The translations under genes and the position numbers were made by a program. A stretch of 64,000 nt of DNA. Source: Gnetum montanum (Eukaryota; Streptophyta; Gnetopsida; Gnetales; Gnetaceae). The notes under the pieces were generated by a model. The model was not told the DNA's origin. It made no database searches and worked only from the letters and a program-made list of their open reading frames with translations. The DNA lies in assembly GCA_015680685.1 (NCBI GenBank), contig MNCI01002331.1:407264-471263 (forward strand), given 5' to 3'. Below, one piece after another: positions 12,620-23,989 of this stretch (the first letter of the stretch is position 1; every line of letters begins with the position of its first letter).

Positions 12620-12638
12620 TGGCATTGTTGCTGGGGAT
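12620..12638 (+). other. Primer binding site, tRNA-Asp type (element A)
   Basis: TGGCATTGTTGCTGGGGAT follows the LTR after one spacer base. It differs from the plant tRNA-Asp complement TGGCGCCGTTGCCGGGGAT at four positions, all transitions. Confidence 0.8.
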
Positions 12639-12762
12639 AGTGCTAGTTATCTAGATTAGTTACATCATACAAGACTGCTGTAGCAAAGTATTAATGATAT
12701 ATCTTTTAGAAAATAATAATAATAATAATAATTGCAATTAAATCACACAAAAATTTACAACC

Positions 12763-14773
12763 ATGGCTCTCTCACAAGGCTATGACAACGCAACAACTAG
12801 TAAGGTAGTTCATTGGAGAACCAACGAATTATATGATAATGAAGATGAAGTTTGGAGTACCCAATCTAATGTAGGGGATTCCTATGAACAGAAACAAAGA
12901 CAACATCATCCCAACTCACGAATGCATAACCTACCTAGTGATGATGAACCCCTACTAGCCACTACAAGCCTAACAAAAATACAAGAGGCTGTTCGAATAT
13001 CCCATAGGAACCGCAAGGAAAGCCGTCTACCCAATCTTGACTTAAATAATTTCTCTAAGTTTTCAGGAGGCTATGATTTAGATCCACAACATCATCTACA
13101 AGCCTTCCATGATGCCTATGTGTGGAACAACATTGATAATGGATGGAAAAAACTTAAGCTCTTTCCTCTGACACTCGTTGGTCAAGCAAAAGTATGGTAT
13201 AGGTCCTTAAAACCAAAATCAATCCGATGTTGGCCAACAATGGTAGAGCTCTTCAACGAAAGATACCAAACATATGCAAGAGTGTCAGCATTGAGGAGAA
13301 AAATCCAAGAGTGGAAACAAGCATAGCATGAACCATTGGACATGGACTTAGAAAGATATTATGCATTGTTAAATAACTGCCTAGGCCATGAGTTCTCTGA
13401 GGAAATGCTAATGTACCATATGATAGATGGGCTTCGTAATGAAACAAGGGAGACCCTAGGGATGTATACCTAAGGTCAACTATATGAGCTATGAACCCAT
13501 CAACTCCAAGAGCTTATCAAATGGGTAGCAAAAGAAGAAGGAGAAATGGCTAAATGGGAGAATGTTGAAAAATCTCAATAGGACCAACATATTACATCAA
13601 CAAAGGTCCATAATCTAAAAGAGGAGAAATCAACTCACCTAAAGGAGGTGGAACCATCTTTGCCAACACTACAATCATTGGATGACATTGAAGCAAAGAT
13701 CAATGAGATGATGGAATGGATGCATAAAACATGTAGAGAATATTCCAACATTATTGGAGATAGAGTTATGACAAACCAAGAAGTAGGACAAAATACCCTT
13801 AGAAAATCAGAAAGAAGGGTAGGAAAAAATAAGGGCTCAATTACCAATCATACATATCAATGTAGCATTTCCCTGTACGATCACCCCAAGGGCCAATGTC
13901 CAATCTTTTCACATTTACAGGAGCATTGGGAAAGAATGTTACATCCAGAGTTCGTACAGAGATACTGTGTTTGATCATAGTAGCAACAATCCCAGTTGTG
14001 GGGGAGGCCATCCTCAAACTGGTTACACTCTTCATATCACCCAGAATTAAGTGCTTATCAAGTCCAGCATCCTGTTTCTCCAACTGGGTCAACATCCTCT
14101 ATCTCACCACATTATTATCATTCTCCCCAATACTATCAACCCATATCCTCTCCAACACAACAACCACCTTGGATATCTTACACTTCTCAATTTCAAAATT
14201 CTCATCCTTCAGCTCCTTCTACATCACCACCAAGTGTTCTAGAGGGATTTGCATCACAATACCAACCCACAAATGTTACTTATGCTGCTACTGTCAATAA
14301 CAGTGGGAATCCTCCACAACATCATAGGCATCCCTTCTTTAGACGTGACCGTAAGAAGGGACAACACAATTTTGAGTCCACTACACCTTCCAACCCAACA
14401 CAAGTCCAACACTATGGTGCATCTTCCTCTTCAAACCCAACGCCTCATGTTACTTTCTCTGGGCCACCAACCAACACTCCAACAACCATATGGCCCAATG
14501 AATATAGCCATTGAGGAAGATAGATCAATCCTTGCATACCATCTTACGGTCAAGGGTGCCATAGTGGGTCAGCCACTCATCAATAAACTACACCCTATAA
14601 CTTGGCCCCACTATGCCAACTATAATCAAGTGTGTGAACCCCAATGGGTTAAGTATGACCGAGTCCCAAAATTTTCGACATGCAAGGATCCCAACTTTTC
14701 ATTTATTAATCCTTACAATACTCAACTATTTAGTTATGGGGATACCTCCCATTCTAATAACATTTGGGATTAA
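12763..14773 (+). pseudogene. Gag of element A
   Basis: The ATG lies 125 bases after the PBS. The frame stays open for 187 codons to a TAG, then resumes in the same frame to 13974 and again at 13996-14514. The last part (to 14773) needs a frameshift. The core at residues 75-230 is a retrotransposon gag domain: LDLNNFSKFSGGYDLDPQHH, AKVWYRSLKP, FNERYQTYARV and YALLNNCLGH pieces. A CSISLYDHPKGQC element near codon 370 may be a reduced zinc knuckle. A Pro/Ser/Gln/Tyr-rich tail follows. It would coat the particle and bind element RNA. The matching product in B lacks several of these breaks. Confidence 0.8.
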
Positions 14774-15139
14774 TAAAGACTTTTCATTTTCTTTAATTTT
14801 GAAACTTTTTTTTTTCAGTTTTTTACTTTTCAACTTATTATTTGATCTTTTTTCCTTTTTATAAGTAATCTCATCTATGAATAAAACACTCATGTGACCC
14901 ATTGGTTGACGTGTTGTTTGATGCTATCAAGTCTCAGGTGACTAATTATTTGGATAGCAAGCCCACAACATCCACCCACCCATTCTATTAATAAGAGGTT
15001 CTACCCTAGGTACAATGATATTCCCAATCATTAAAACTTAAAGTAACCTTGTGTTATTGTGCCCAGAGTGAAGAATGATGGACCAAGCGAGAATGATAAG
15101 GGTGTGACATCAAGGGGACTTGTAGATTCTATTTGGTGA
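14774..15139 (+). other. Element A spacer after gag
   Basis: A T-rich run (14786-14865) is followed by sequence whose inverse counterpart lies in element B around 18240-18500, including the shared GGTGTGACATCAAGGGGACT. No gene is seen. The last five bases, GGTGA, form the left target duplication of element B. Confidence 0.7.
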
Positions 15140-15984
15140 TGATGAGTAGCAAGGTACCCTTACACTCAACCATACGAATACGAGCATTTTCATGTGCGAT
15201 CCGGTCGAACTCTATAGACGGACTAGTTGTGGCACCTAGATCGTTAACCTTAGGTCACAGTTCGCTGTCTTCCCACCTAGAATAGTATTATATTTGTCAC
15301 GTATGGTTTAGTCCAGAGTGAGGTGTATGATGGGTTTCTAATCTAATGCTACTCCTGAAGGTAATGAAAAGTAATATTAACTAATCTAGGAGAGAAAGGG
15401 TAAGAGAATATAATCTAGCCTAAGTGTGATGAGAATCCATTTCTTGATTATCCGTACACATCTTGGACTTCATGCACGACTACCACTAGGATTACCAAGC
15501 ATAGATCCTAGGTACGCTGCTTGGTTACCAAGTAGTCACACTTAAATGCTCGTAATCAAGTCGTACTCATTCCGCGTTACTAGGAGATAAGGGTGAGAGA
15601 GACTAATTAGGAAAGTAGTAAATAATAATTAAATAATTAAATAAATAACAAAGTGAATGCTGCAATGATGAAGTAATCTCAATATTTATTTCCAGTCATG
15701 TGCATATCCAAGTACGTCACACTTGAATAAAGGATGTCGTACAATTACATTCACCACAGTGCAGGCAGACACGGGCAAATAATCTATCTCTAGAAGGGGA
15801 AAACTACTAGAGCTTCACTAAGGAACTAAACTAGATGTTAAATGAGGGAGAGCCACCTCTTATTTATAGACATTGTGATGGGAAGGATGCGATATCGCAT
15901 ATGCAATATCGCGATCCATGAGATATCGTGGGTGCGTTATCATGGGTGTGTTATCGCAGCTGTTAGCAATTTCATGACTCATCA
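15140..15984 (-). repeat. 3' LTR of element B
   Basis: In plus-strand view it runs from TGATGAGTAGC to CATGACTCATCA. It carries the inverted GATATCGC cluster at 15885-15960 and a TATA equivalent at about 15862. The complement of the polypurine tract adjoins its upper end. Confidence 0.92.
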
Positions 15985-15996
15985 TACCCCCACGAT
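15985..15996 (-). other. Polypurine tract of element B
   Basis: On the minus strand TCGTGGGGGTA directly precedes the LTR start TGATGAG. It is the expected plus-strand primer. The same tract is seen in A (TCGTGGGGTTA) and in the 61-kb copy (CATGGGGGTA). Confidence 0.75.
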
Positions 15997-16043
15997 TGAA
16001 TGAAAAATCATCCTCAAGTTAAAGTGAGAATAAGTTACATTGT

Positions 16044-16763
16044 TTACATAGTGGATAGGTATGGGATTATTAGATGGAAAAATGGGATGATGTCATAGTG
16101 TGGGAAGAAAATAAAATATAGGCACAACACACAGAAAATCCTATGATTACAAAAATTGGATGGAACTGATGTAGTTCGTAGTGGCAATGGCTCCTCCATA
16201 GGTGTCTTTTCCTTTTCTTGTGCTCCAAGTCTTGGGATTTGATGGTGTTGAAGTATGGCCTGGAGTTTCTCCTCTTGTAAGTCCTTGAGTGCCTTGGCAT
16301 GCGTGTAAGTTTGCACTTGTGCCATAGAGGTAGCCCAGTCAGCCTTCTCTTTTTCTTTCGCCACTCTTTTATTCTCTGTCAACAATTTATTAAGTTTCTC
16401 AATTCTGAAAGTGTCCAGCTGATTCTGGGCAACCTTTGGCCCTTTATTCGGAAGGTTTAATACTTTCAAAATGGCTTGAAAAGAGAAATCAATAGTCACA
16501 CCACAAATGTTAACCATGGTACCTTCTTCTTTATTGTGCCAAAATTGGTATGTTTCCCCTAAGTGCTAGTCACTGCTTTCAAAGAGGGTATCTCCTGCTT
16601 CTGCCTGCCCAAAACGTATGGTAGGAGGATCTTCTTGATGAATGCTGAATGATTTTTCCTCCTGTTCTGCATGTTGTCTGGTAGGATCTTGTCTTCCACC
16701 TCTCCGAGATCATTCGATCACACCTTGAGTAGGACCTTCCTATTGTCTACATTTCGAGGCCAT
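16044..16763 (-). pseudogene. ORF2 of element B, plant-transposon-domain-like
   Basis: One frame runs from an ATG (MASKCRQ...) to the stop for 240 codons, broken only by two TAG and one TGA. All three could be CAG or CGA changed by C-to-T. A central stretch, VNICGVTIDFSFQAILKVLN, resembles the V-G-x-x-(I/V)-x-F-x-x-x-x-I-x-x-x-L-x-L-P pattern of the putative plant transposon protein domain found in extra ORFs of Athila/Tat-like elements (my recollection of the family, not searched). A charged, probably coiled segment follows (NKRVAKEKEKADWATS), then a hydrophobic Phe/Ile-rich C-terminus. Function is unknown. Confidence 0.55.
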
Positions 16764-18657
16764 TTGCAATCACACGAGACCAATTGTTAGTAAGGTTGTT
16801 ACCAAAGTTAGGTTATACCTTATTGCTTACCTTAATAGATTTACTTTAATTTCGTGTGATGTTAATTATTGGAAGAACATGTCCCCGAAAGATTATAGTG
16901 TTGAGTCCTCTTTACTTAGGTGGTTTTCAAATTTAATTTTTTGGTATAGCTAAGGGGATGAAATTTTTTTTGACACATTTTATTCTTAATTTTAGAACTA
17001 ATTACCCTTAAAGATGTCCTTTGGGTGATGATGAATTTCAAAACATTTATGCACTATTCGGATGATGAATTTCAAAAAATTTATGCACTATTCGACGTGT
17101 GCCCCTCCCCCACAACTATGTTGAACACTCTGGGTTCAAATAGGTTCAAACGGAATGAAAATCGGAGTACCAAAGAGTGAGTCATGGATATGAAAGCACG
17201 GGATGCACAATCATGAGTTGTAGAGAGGAATTGAAAAACTTTCCCTGCGTGAACAATTGCAAATGATGTTGATTAGCACAAGGGGGGTCATGTATATATA
17301 TTTTGATTAAAGTTAGGGCACTTAGAGAATGTACCAAATTTTTAATATTTCTTTGAAATTAAATGATGTAAACTAAGGACATCTGGACAACTGTTAAAGG
17401 GTTCCAGGGTAATTCAACTAGTTCTGAAGGCATGAAAATTATGATGGTATGGAATTTATCAATAAGGACCTCGAATGGTAGAGAAAAAGGCTATGTGATG
17501 ATAATAAGGGAAAGAAAATTGTTGGCAATATGCTAAGGGTAAGAAATGATGTGTGTGAGTTGTGTCATAAGTGAAGATTAAAAAAAATTACATAAGTGGG
17601 TCCTCCCCAAAGTAGGTTTCAACCTATAATGCCCTTGTGTAATCATACTTAAAGTGTCCATGGGCACTAGAAGGGTTAAATGTAATCTGCACTAACTCCA
17701 AAAAACACACACATGTAATTATCACCAGAATGAGATGAAAATTCTATGCTACACGGGACACAAGCCACAATTACACGAACACTGAGATGAGATGAACTAT
17801 AGAAAGGGATTGTAGAGATTGGGACATGAGGTAACTGACCCAGGGCACAGTGAATCCTGCATGTAAAGCATGATTAATATATCATTAACTCGTCGTTCCA
17901 AGATTAGGACCAAGTCCATTCCTCTAATCAGTGACATCGCATTGTGTCATCCCATGATGAATAACTACGAGAGTACCATAGAAACAAGGTGTACGATCAC
18001 TTGACGTTTTATACAAGGGAGGAGTGATTTTTTTTTTATGGCACTTCTCTTTTTTTTTCCTTTTTTTTGAGTCCAGAGAGGCCACCAACCTTCAGGCATG
18101 GATGCATGTCTTTCCAGTGGGACCCCCTAGAACAACCTTTGATTTTTGAGTGCCCTTTCGATTACTCTTACTCCCATTTTTCATTAGATCTACAAGGATC
18201 TTAGTACAACTAGGTTGCATGATAACTCCCATAGATGTCACCAAAGAGAATCCGCAAGTCCCCTTGATGTCACACCCTAATCATTCCCTCTTGGTCCATC
18301 CTTCTTCATTTTGGGTACAATGAACACAAAATTAGTTTTAAGTTCTAGCAATATCAAGAATATCACTATACCCTTGAAGAGAACCTCTTATTTGTAGAGT
18401 GGATGAGTGGGTGTAATGGGCTCACTATTCCAAATAATTGATCACTCATGACTTAATAACATAGAACACACCTCAACCAACGATCCACATGAGTGTTTTA
18501 TTCATAGATGAGATTACTTATAAAAAACATAAAAAGACCAAAAGACAAAAAGATAAAAAAGATAAAAAGATAAAACAAGAAATTGAAAAATGAAAAACTA
18601 GAAAAAAATTGAAAAATTAAAGAAAAATAAAAAAATATTTATTAATCCTACTTGTTA
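16764..18657 (-). other. Element B non-coding middle, with a 34-bp duplication
   Basis: No gene is seen between gag and ORF2, where an autonomous element would carry pol. A perfect-looking 34-base tandem duplication (GATGATGAATTTCAAAACAT...) lies at 17027-17094. An A-rich low-complexity run covers 18520-18640, matching the T-rich run after gag in A. Element A keeps only about 1 kb of this region, so either B gained or A lost sequence. Confidence 0.6.
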
Positions 18658-20637
18658 TTAAAATGGGGGATGTCCCTCATAACTAATCAATTGAGGATAG
18701 CAAGGATTAATAAATGGAAAATGAGGATCCTTGCATGTTGGAAATATTGGGGCCCAGTCATATTTACCCCATCGAGGTTCACACACTTGATTATAATGAG
18801 CATAGTGGGGCACTTTATATGATGTAGTTCCCAAATAACGAGTTGATCCACTATGATATTTAGGACCGTTAGATGGTATGCAAGGATTGGGCTGTTTCCT
18901 TCCATGATTGTGTTCATTGGGCCATATGGTTGTTGGAGTGTTAGATGGTAGCCCTGATGAAGTAACATGAGGTGTTGGGTTCGAAGATGAGGGTGCACCA
19001 TAGTGTTGGGCTTGTGCTGAGTTGGAGGATGCAGTGGCCTCAAAATTATGTTGTCCCTTGTTACGACCATGTTTAAAGAAGGGATGCTTTGGATGTTGAA
19101 GAGGTTTCTAACTGTTGTTGGTAGTAGTTGCACAAGTATTGTTCATGGGTTTTTGCTATGGCACAGAAACCTTAGGAACAATTGGTGGCGATGTGGAAGG
19201 AGGGAAAGGATGAGAATGTTGAAAATTAGGAGGATTATGAGATGCACAAGGTGGTGGTTGTGTTGGAGGCATGGGTTGATAGTATTATGGAGAATAGCAA
19301 TATGGTGGGATAGAGTATGTTGGCCTAGTTGGAGAAACAGGATGTTGAACAAGATAAGCGTTTGGATTCGGATAACATGAAGGGTGTCTTCAGTCTAAGG
19401 GTGGTCTCCCCCATGACTAGGATTGTTGCCACTGTGATCAAACACAGTATATCTATATGGACTCTGGATGTAACGTGTTTCCCCAATGCTCATGTAAATG
19501 TAACAATATTGGGCATTGGCCTTTGGGGTGATCGTACAGGAATATGTTGCATTCATATGTAGGATTGGCAGTTAAGCACTTATTCCCTTCATTATTTTTT
19601 TCCAAATGTCTAATGTTTCATCCTGCTTCTTGGGTTTTCAACACTCTATCTCTAATAGTGTTGATAAATTCTCCATACTTTTGATACATCCATTCCAACA
19701 TCTTATTGATCTTTGCCTCAGCTTCTTCTAAAGATTTTTGTATTGGAAAAGATGATGTTTCCACCTTGAGATTTGTTGATCTCTCCTATTTATGATCATG
19801 GACCTCTGTTAAGTTGAGATTTTGGTCCCATTTGTGTTTTTCAACACTCTCCCATCTAGCCAATTCTCCTTCTTCTTTTGCTACCCTCTTAATAAGCTCT
19901 TGGACTTTATGGATTCACAGTTCATATAGTTGACCTTAGGCATACATTCCTAAGGTCTCTCTTGCTGCATCACTAAGCCCATCAATAATATGGTACATTA
20001 GCTTTTCCTCGAAAAACCCATGGCCTAGACAGTTGTTTAATAGTGCATAATATCTTTCTAAGGCCATGTCCAAGGGTTCATGTTTTGCTTGTTTCCATTC
20101 TTGGATTTGTTTACTGAGGGCTGACACTCTTGCATAGGTTTGATATTTTTCATTAAAGACTTCTACCATTGTTGACCAACATGGTATTGAATTTGGTTTT
20201 AACGATCTATACCATACTTTTTCTTGGACAACAAGTGTCATAGGGAAGAGCTTAAGTTTTTGCCACCCATTATCAATGTTGTTCCATGCACAGGAATCAT
20301 AGAAGGCTTGTAAATGTTGATGTGGATCTAAGTCATAGCCTCCTGAAAATTTAGGAAAGTTGTTTAAATCGAGCCTGGGTAGAAGGCTCTCTTTACGATG
20401 CCTACGTGAGATTCGAACGACCTCTTGTATTTGTGTAGTTTGTAGTGGCCAGTAGGGGTTCATTGTCATTTGGTAAGTTATGCTTTCGTGTGTTGGGATG
20501 ACATTATTTTCATTCATGTTTATAAAAAACCCCCACTTCAGGTTGTATACTCCAATCTTCATTGTCATATAGTTCATTGGTTCTCCAATGAACTTCCTCA
20601 CTAAGTGTGGATTATTATTATGTTGTAGGAGAGGCAT
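18658..20637 (-). pseudogene. Gag of element B
   Basis: The first open stretch is 233 residues from ATG at 20637. It holds the gag core seen in A: LDLNNFPKFSGGYDLDPHQH, EKVWYRSLKPNSIPCWSTM, FNEKYQTYARVSAL and ALLNNCLGHGFFEEK. It keeps KQAKHEP where A has a TAG. Stops and frameshifts follow (first at a TAA in the AYGQL-like segment). The Pro/Ser/Tyr-rich tail is readable again near 18690-19350 and ends at a TAA pair at 18658. It is the better-preserved gag of the two nested copies, but is still not intact. Confidence 0.8.
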
Positions 20638-20761
20638 TGTTGTGAAGTTTTGTGTGAATTTATGTGTGACTTTTTATAATTATTTCTTCTTCCTAAAAGA
20701 TATATCGTTAAGTCCTATACAGTAACCTTGTATGATATAACTAATTTAGATAACTAGCACT

Positions 20762-20780
20762 ATCCCCAACAACGACACCA
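20762..20780 (-). other. Primer binding site, tRNA-Asp type (element B)
   Basis: The minus strand reads TGGTGTCGTTGTTGGGGAT one base inside the LTR. All four differences from TGGCGCCGTTGCCGGGGAT are C-to-T, as expected from deamination of methylated cytosine. Confidence 0.85.
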
Positions 20781-20781
20781 A

Positions 20782-21625
20782 TGATGAGTGGTGAGGTACC
20801 CCTACACTCAACCATATGAATACGAGCATTTTCACGTGCAATCCAGTCGAACTTCGTAGATGGACTAGTTGTGGTACCTAGATTGTTAACCTTAGGTTGC
20901 AGTTCGCTGTCTTCCCACCTAGACTAGTATTATATTTTTCATGTATGGTTTAGTTTAGAGTGAGGTGTATTATGGGTTTCTAATCTAATGCTACTCCTGA
21001 AGGTAATGAAAAGTAATATTAACTAATCTAGGAGAGAAAGGGTAAGAGAATCTAATCTAGCCTAAGTGCGATGAGCATCCATTCCTTGATTATCCATACA
21101 CATCTTGGACTTCGTGCATGACTACCACTGGGATTACCAAGCATAGATCCTAGGTACGCTATTGGGTTACCAAGTAGTCACACTTAAATGCTCATAATCA
21201 AGTCGTACTCATTTCACGTTACTAGGAGATAAGGGTGAGAGAAACTAATTAGGAAAGTAGTAAATAACAATTAAATAATTAAATAAATAGCAAAGTGAAT
21301 GCTACAATAATGAAGTAATCTTGATCTTTATTTCTGGTCATGTGTGTGTCCAAGTACATCACACTCGAATAAAGGATGTCGTACAATTGCATTCACCACA
21401 CTATGGGCAGACATGGGAAAATAATCTATCTCTGGAAGGGGAAAACTACGGAGCTTCGCTAAGGAACTAAACTAGATGTCAAATAAGGGAGAGCCACCTC
21501 TTATTTATAGACATTGCGACGGGTAGTATGCGATATCGCATATGCAATATCGTGACCCATGAGATATCATAGGTGTGTTATCGTGGGTGCGTTATCGCAG
21601 TTGTCAGCAATTTCATGACTCATCA
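20782..21625 (-). repeat. 5' LTR of element B
   Basis: In plus-strand view it runs from TGATGAGTGG to CATGACTCATCA and is followed by the right target duplication TGTGA. It matches the 3' LTR over its whole length, including the GATATCGCA cluster near 21530-21600. Confidence 0.92.
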
Positions 21626-22593
21626 TGTGACATTTGTGGGAGTTACCATGTAGCTTGGTTGTACTAAGATCCCTATAGATCTAACGAGAAGTTGGAGTAA
21701 GAGTAATCAAAAGGAACTCAACTAGAAAAATAATAATAATGCTATTCTAGGGGGTCCCACTAGAAAGACATGCACCCATGCCTGAAGGTAGGTGGCTTCT
21801 CTAGATTTAGCAATACTTTAAAAAAATGAGTGCCACAAGCAAAATCACTCCTCCCTTGAACAAAATGCCAAGTGATCGTACACCTTGTTGTTATGGTGCT
21901 CTTATGGTTGTCCATCATTGGATGAAGCAATGCAATGTCACTGATTAGAGGAATGGACTTGGTCCTGATTTTGGAGTGACGAGTTAATGACACATTAGTC
22001 ATGCCTTACACTAAGGATTCATTCTGCCCTGGGCCAGTTATCTCATGTCCCAATCTCTGTAGTCCCTTCTGAAATTTGCCTCACCTCACTATTCATGCAA
22101 TTGGGCTTCATGACTTGTGTAGCATTGAATTTATACCTCATCACGGTGGTATCTACATGTGTGTGTTTTGTTACACTAGTGTAGATTACATTCAACCCTT
22201 CTAGTACCTATGGACATTTTAAGGTGTGGTTACGCAAGGGCATTATAGGTAGGAACCTACTTTGGGGAGGATCCACTTGCGTGATTTTTTGTAATTTGTA
22301 CTTGTTGCACACCACCACATCATCTTATACCCTCTGAGTACTTCATTGCTAAATCTATTCTTTCCTTTGTCATCATTTTATCAAACGTTTCTCAAAACTA
22401 GGTCCTTTTATGTGTCACCTAAATGAACCAGGTTTGACATTAAACTTTTAGGGAAACTTCCTTGAAAAAATTTCTAACTCTAAAATCACACTAAGCAAAG
22501 AATTCAACATTTATTAAAGGCAATGAGTAAGGTATGAAATCATTGAACTTTTTTCAATAACCTTACTAACAATTGATCTTTGTGTGATTATAA
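21626..22593 (+). other. Element A middle region after the nested insertion
   Basis: The sequence resumes the A internal region exactly where it stopped before B. Inverted, it matches the B segment around 16800-18230, for example GTTGTACTAAGATCC and GACATGCA next to a GGGGGTCCCACTAG block. No coding sequence is seen. Confidence 0.75.
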
Positions 22594-23013
22594 ATGGCCC
22601 CTAAAAGAAGACAACAAGGAGGACCTTCTCAAGGTGCAACCGAACAACTAGGGAGAGGTCAAGGCCCGAGCTTATGAAGAGGAATGATGGCCATTTGCAA
22701 CAAGGGATGGCAAGGCCAATCAAGTGTTCCTGTAGCTGCTGTGTCCATTGAAAGTGCTGACCCCATCAAACATTGGAACATCAGCATGGACGACTCATAA
22801 TCTGTGGATAGAAGAGGAGAAATGTCAGGCACTTCTTCAATAGTATCACTCTCAAAAGCCTGGAGAACAAAACAAAGGAAAGGCACCCATGGAGGAGCCA
22901 CTGCCATGAGGAACCACATGAGTTCCAATAAACTTTGTAATTTTTATGTCTGTGTCCCAATTTTGTTGTGTTCAACCCTCCATTGCAGCATGAATAAATT
23001 TCTAGTTAGTTAA
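22594..23013 (+). pseudogene. ORF2 of element A
   Basis: One frame from ATG (MAPKRRQQGGPSQGATEQ...) runs 140 codons with a TGA after residue 26 and a TAA after about 68. The basic Lys/Arg/Gln start matches the ORF2 starts of element B and, more distantly, of the copia-associated ORF at 58.4 kb. The domain-like VNICGVTIDF segment of B is missing here. Function is unknown. Confidence 0.5.
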
Positions 23014-23091
23014 TTATCCCATATCTATCCATTGTATAATCAATTGAACTTGTTCCTCACTTTCTTTAACTTGAGGATGAGTTGTTATTTA

Positions 23092-23103
23092 GTCGTGGGG
23101 TTA
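23092..23103 (+). other. Polypurine tract of element A
   Basis: TCGTGGGGTTA lies directly before the 3' LTR, after the conserved CTTTAACTTGAGGATGAG block also found in element B and in the 61-kb copy. Confidence 0.65.
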
Positions 23104-23966
23104 TGGTGAGTCATGGTTTGTCAGGTCCTGTTATCAGACTGTTGTTATATGATGAGTCCCATTATCGGACCCTCGCTATCGGGCACCTGTTATCTGATGA
23201 GTCCCAATATCAGACCCTCAATATCATATACCCGATATCTCGACCTGATGTGATATCACATACGCGATATTGCAGCCTGTCTCCTTGCCTATAAATAAGA
23301 GGTGGTACCCTTGGTTTCTACATTAGTTCTTAGTTCCTTACCCAAACTCTTGCAATTTTTCCTTATTAGAGTTAGAATTATTTCTCAGTGCATGCCCACA
23401 GTGTGATGATTGTAATTGTATGGCATCATTTATTCGAGTGTGACATACTTGGACACGCACATAACCGAAAATAAAGATCGAGATTACTTCATCATTGCAA
23501 CATTCACTTAGTTTAATTATCTCATTGTTATTGTTATTTATTACTTTCGTAGTTAATATCTCTTTACCCTAAACTCCTTAATTGTGGAATGAGTACAACT
23601 TAATCACGAGCATTTAAGTGTGACTACTTGGTATCCCAGAAGAGTACTTAGGTCATGCGCTTGGTAATCCCAATAGTAGTCATGCATGAGGTCCAAGATG
23701 TGTATGGATGATTAAGGAACAGATGCTCATCGCACTTAGGCTAGTTTAGATTCTCTCTCCCTATCTCCTATTAGTTAAAATTCTCTCTCTCTTTTCCTCC
23801 TAGCTTAATTAAAGATTACTTTCCATTGTCTCTAGGAGCAACATTAGTTTAGGAACACATCATACACCTCACTTTGGACTAAACCATACATGACAAAGAA
23901 AATACTAGTCCAGGTGGGAAGATAGCGAATTACGATCAATGAGTAACTATCTAGATACCACAACTA
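23104..23966 (+). repeat. 3' LTR of element A, truncated
   Basis: It follows the 5' LTR from TGGTGAGTCATGG through CTAGATACCACAACTA, then stops abruptly. The last 83 bases of the LTR are missing and unrelated AT-rich sequence begins. Compared with the 5' LTR it also has a local duplication of the TCTCTCTC...TAGTTAAAATT segment near 23750-23800. The truncation removes the right terminus and target duplication. Confidence 0.85.
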
Positions 23967-23989
23967 TTGCAACTAATAAAAAAACTAAA

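Larger units (their letters stand above)
15140..21625 (-). mobile_element. Element B: same-family non-autonomous retrotransposon nested in A
   Basis: This is a complete copy in opposite orientation with two LTRs (845 and 844 bases), PBS, gag, ORF2 and polypurine tract. It is flanked by GGTGA on the left and TGTGA on the right, a 5-bp duplication with one mismatch. Element B's own internal copy of the target (TTTGGTGACATCTATGGGAG, read on its coding strand near 18230) shows what the uninterrupted A sequence looked like, and A is cut exactly there. The two LTRs differ mainly by C/T and G/A changes. Confidence 0.93.
11703..23966 (+). mobile_element. Non-autonomous Ty3/gypsy element A (LTR-gag-ORF2-LTR), split by element B
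   Basis: A 916-base LTR is followed by a tRNA-Asp-like PBS, a long gag, a second small ORF, a polypurine-like tract and a second LTR cut off at its end. Removing the nested element B leaves only about 4.0 kb of internal sequence, with no sign of protease, RT, RNase H or integrase. The structure resembles gag-only LTR elements (TR-GAG type) that depend on enzymes supplied in trans (inference). Gag style and PBS are close to the Athila-like element at the left end of the window. Confidence 0.85.

Noticed and set aside
13996-14300. Overlapping plus-strand frames in the gag tail as separate proteins
   Set aside because: Only the frame continuous with the gag core has the Pro/Ser/Gln/Tyr-rich pattern also found in element B.
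19048-19380. 110-codon Trp/Arg-rich plus-strand ORF
   Set aside because: Shadow of the Pro/Ser/Gln/Tyr-rich gag tail of element B on the minus strand. Trp/Arg-rich composition is typical of such a shadow.
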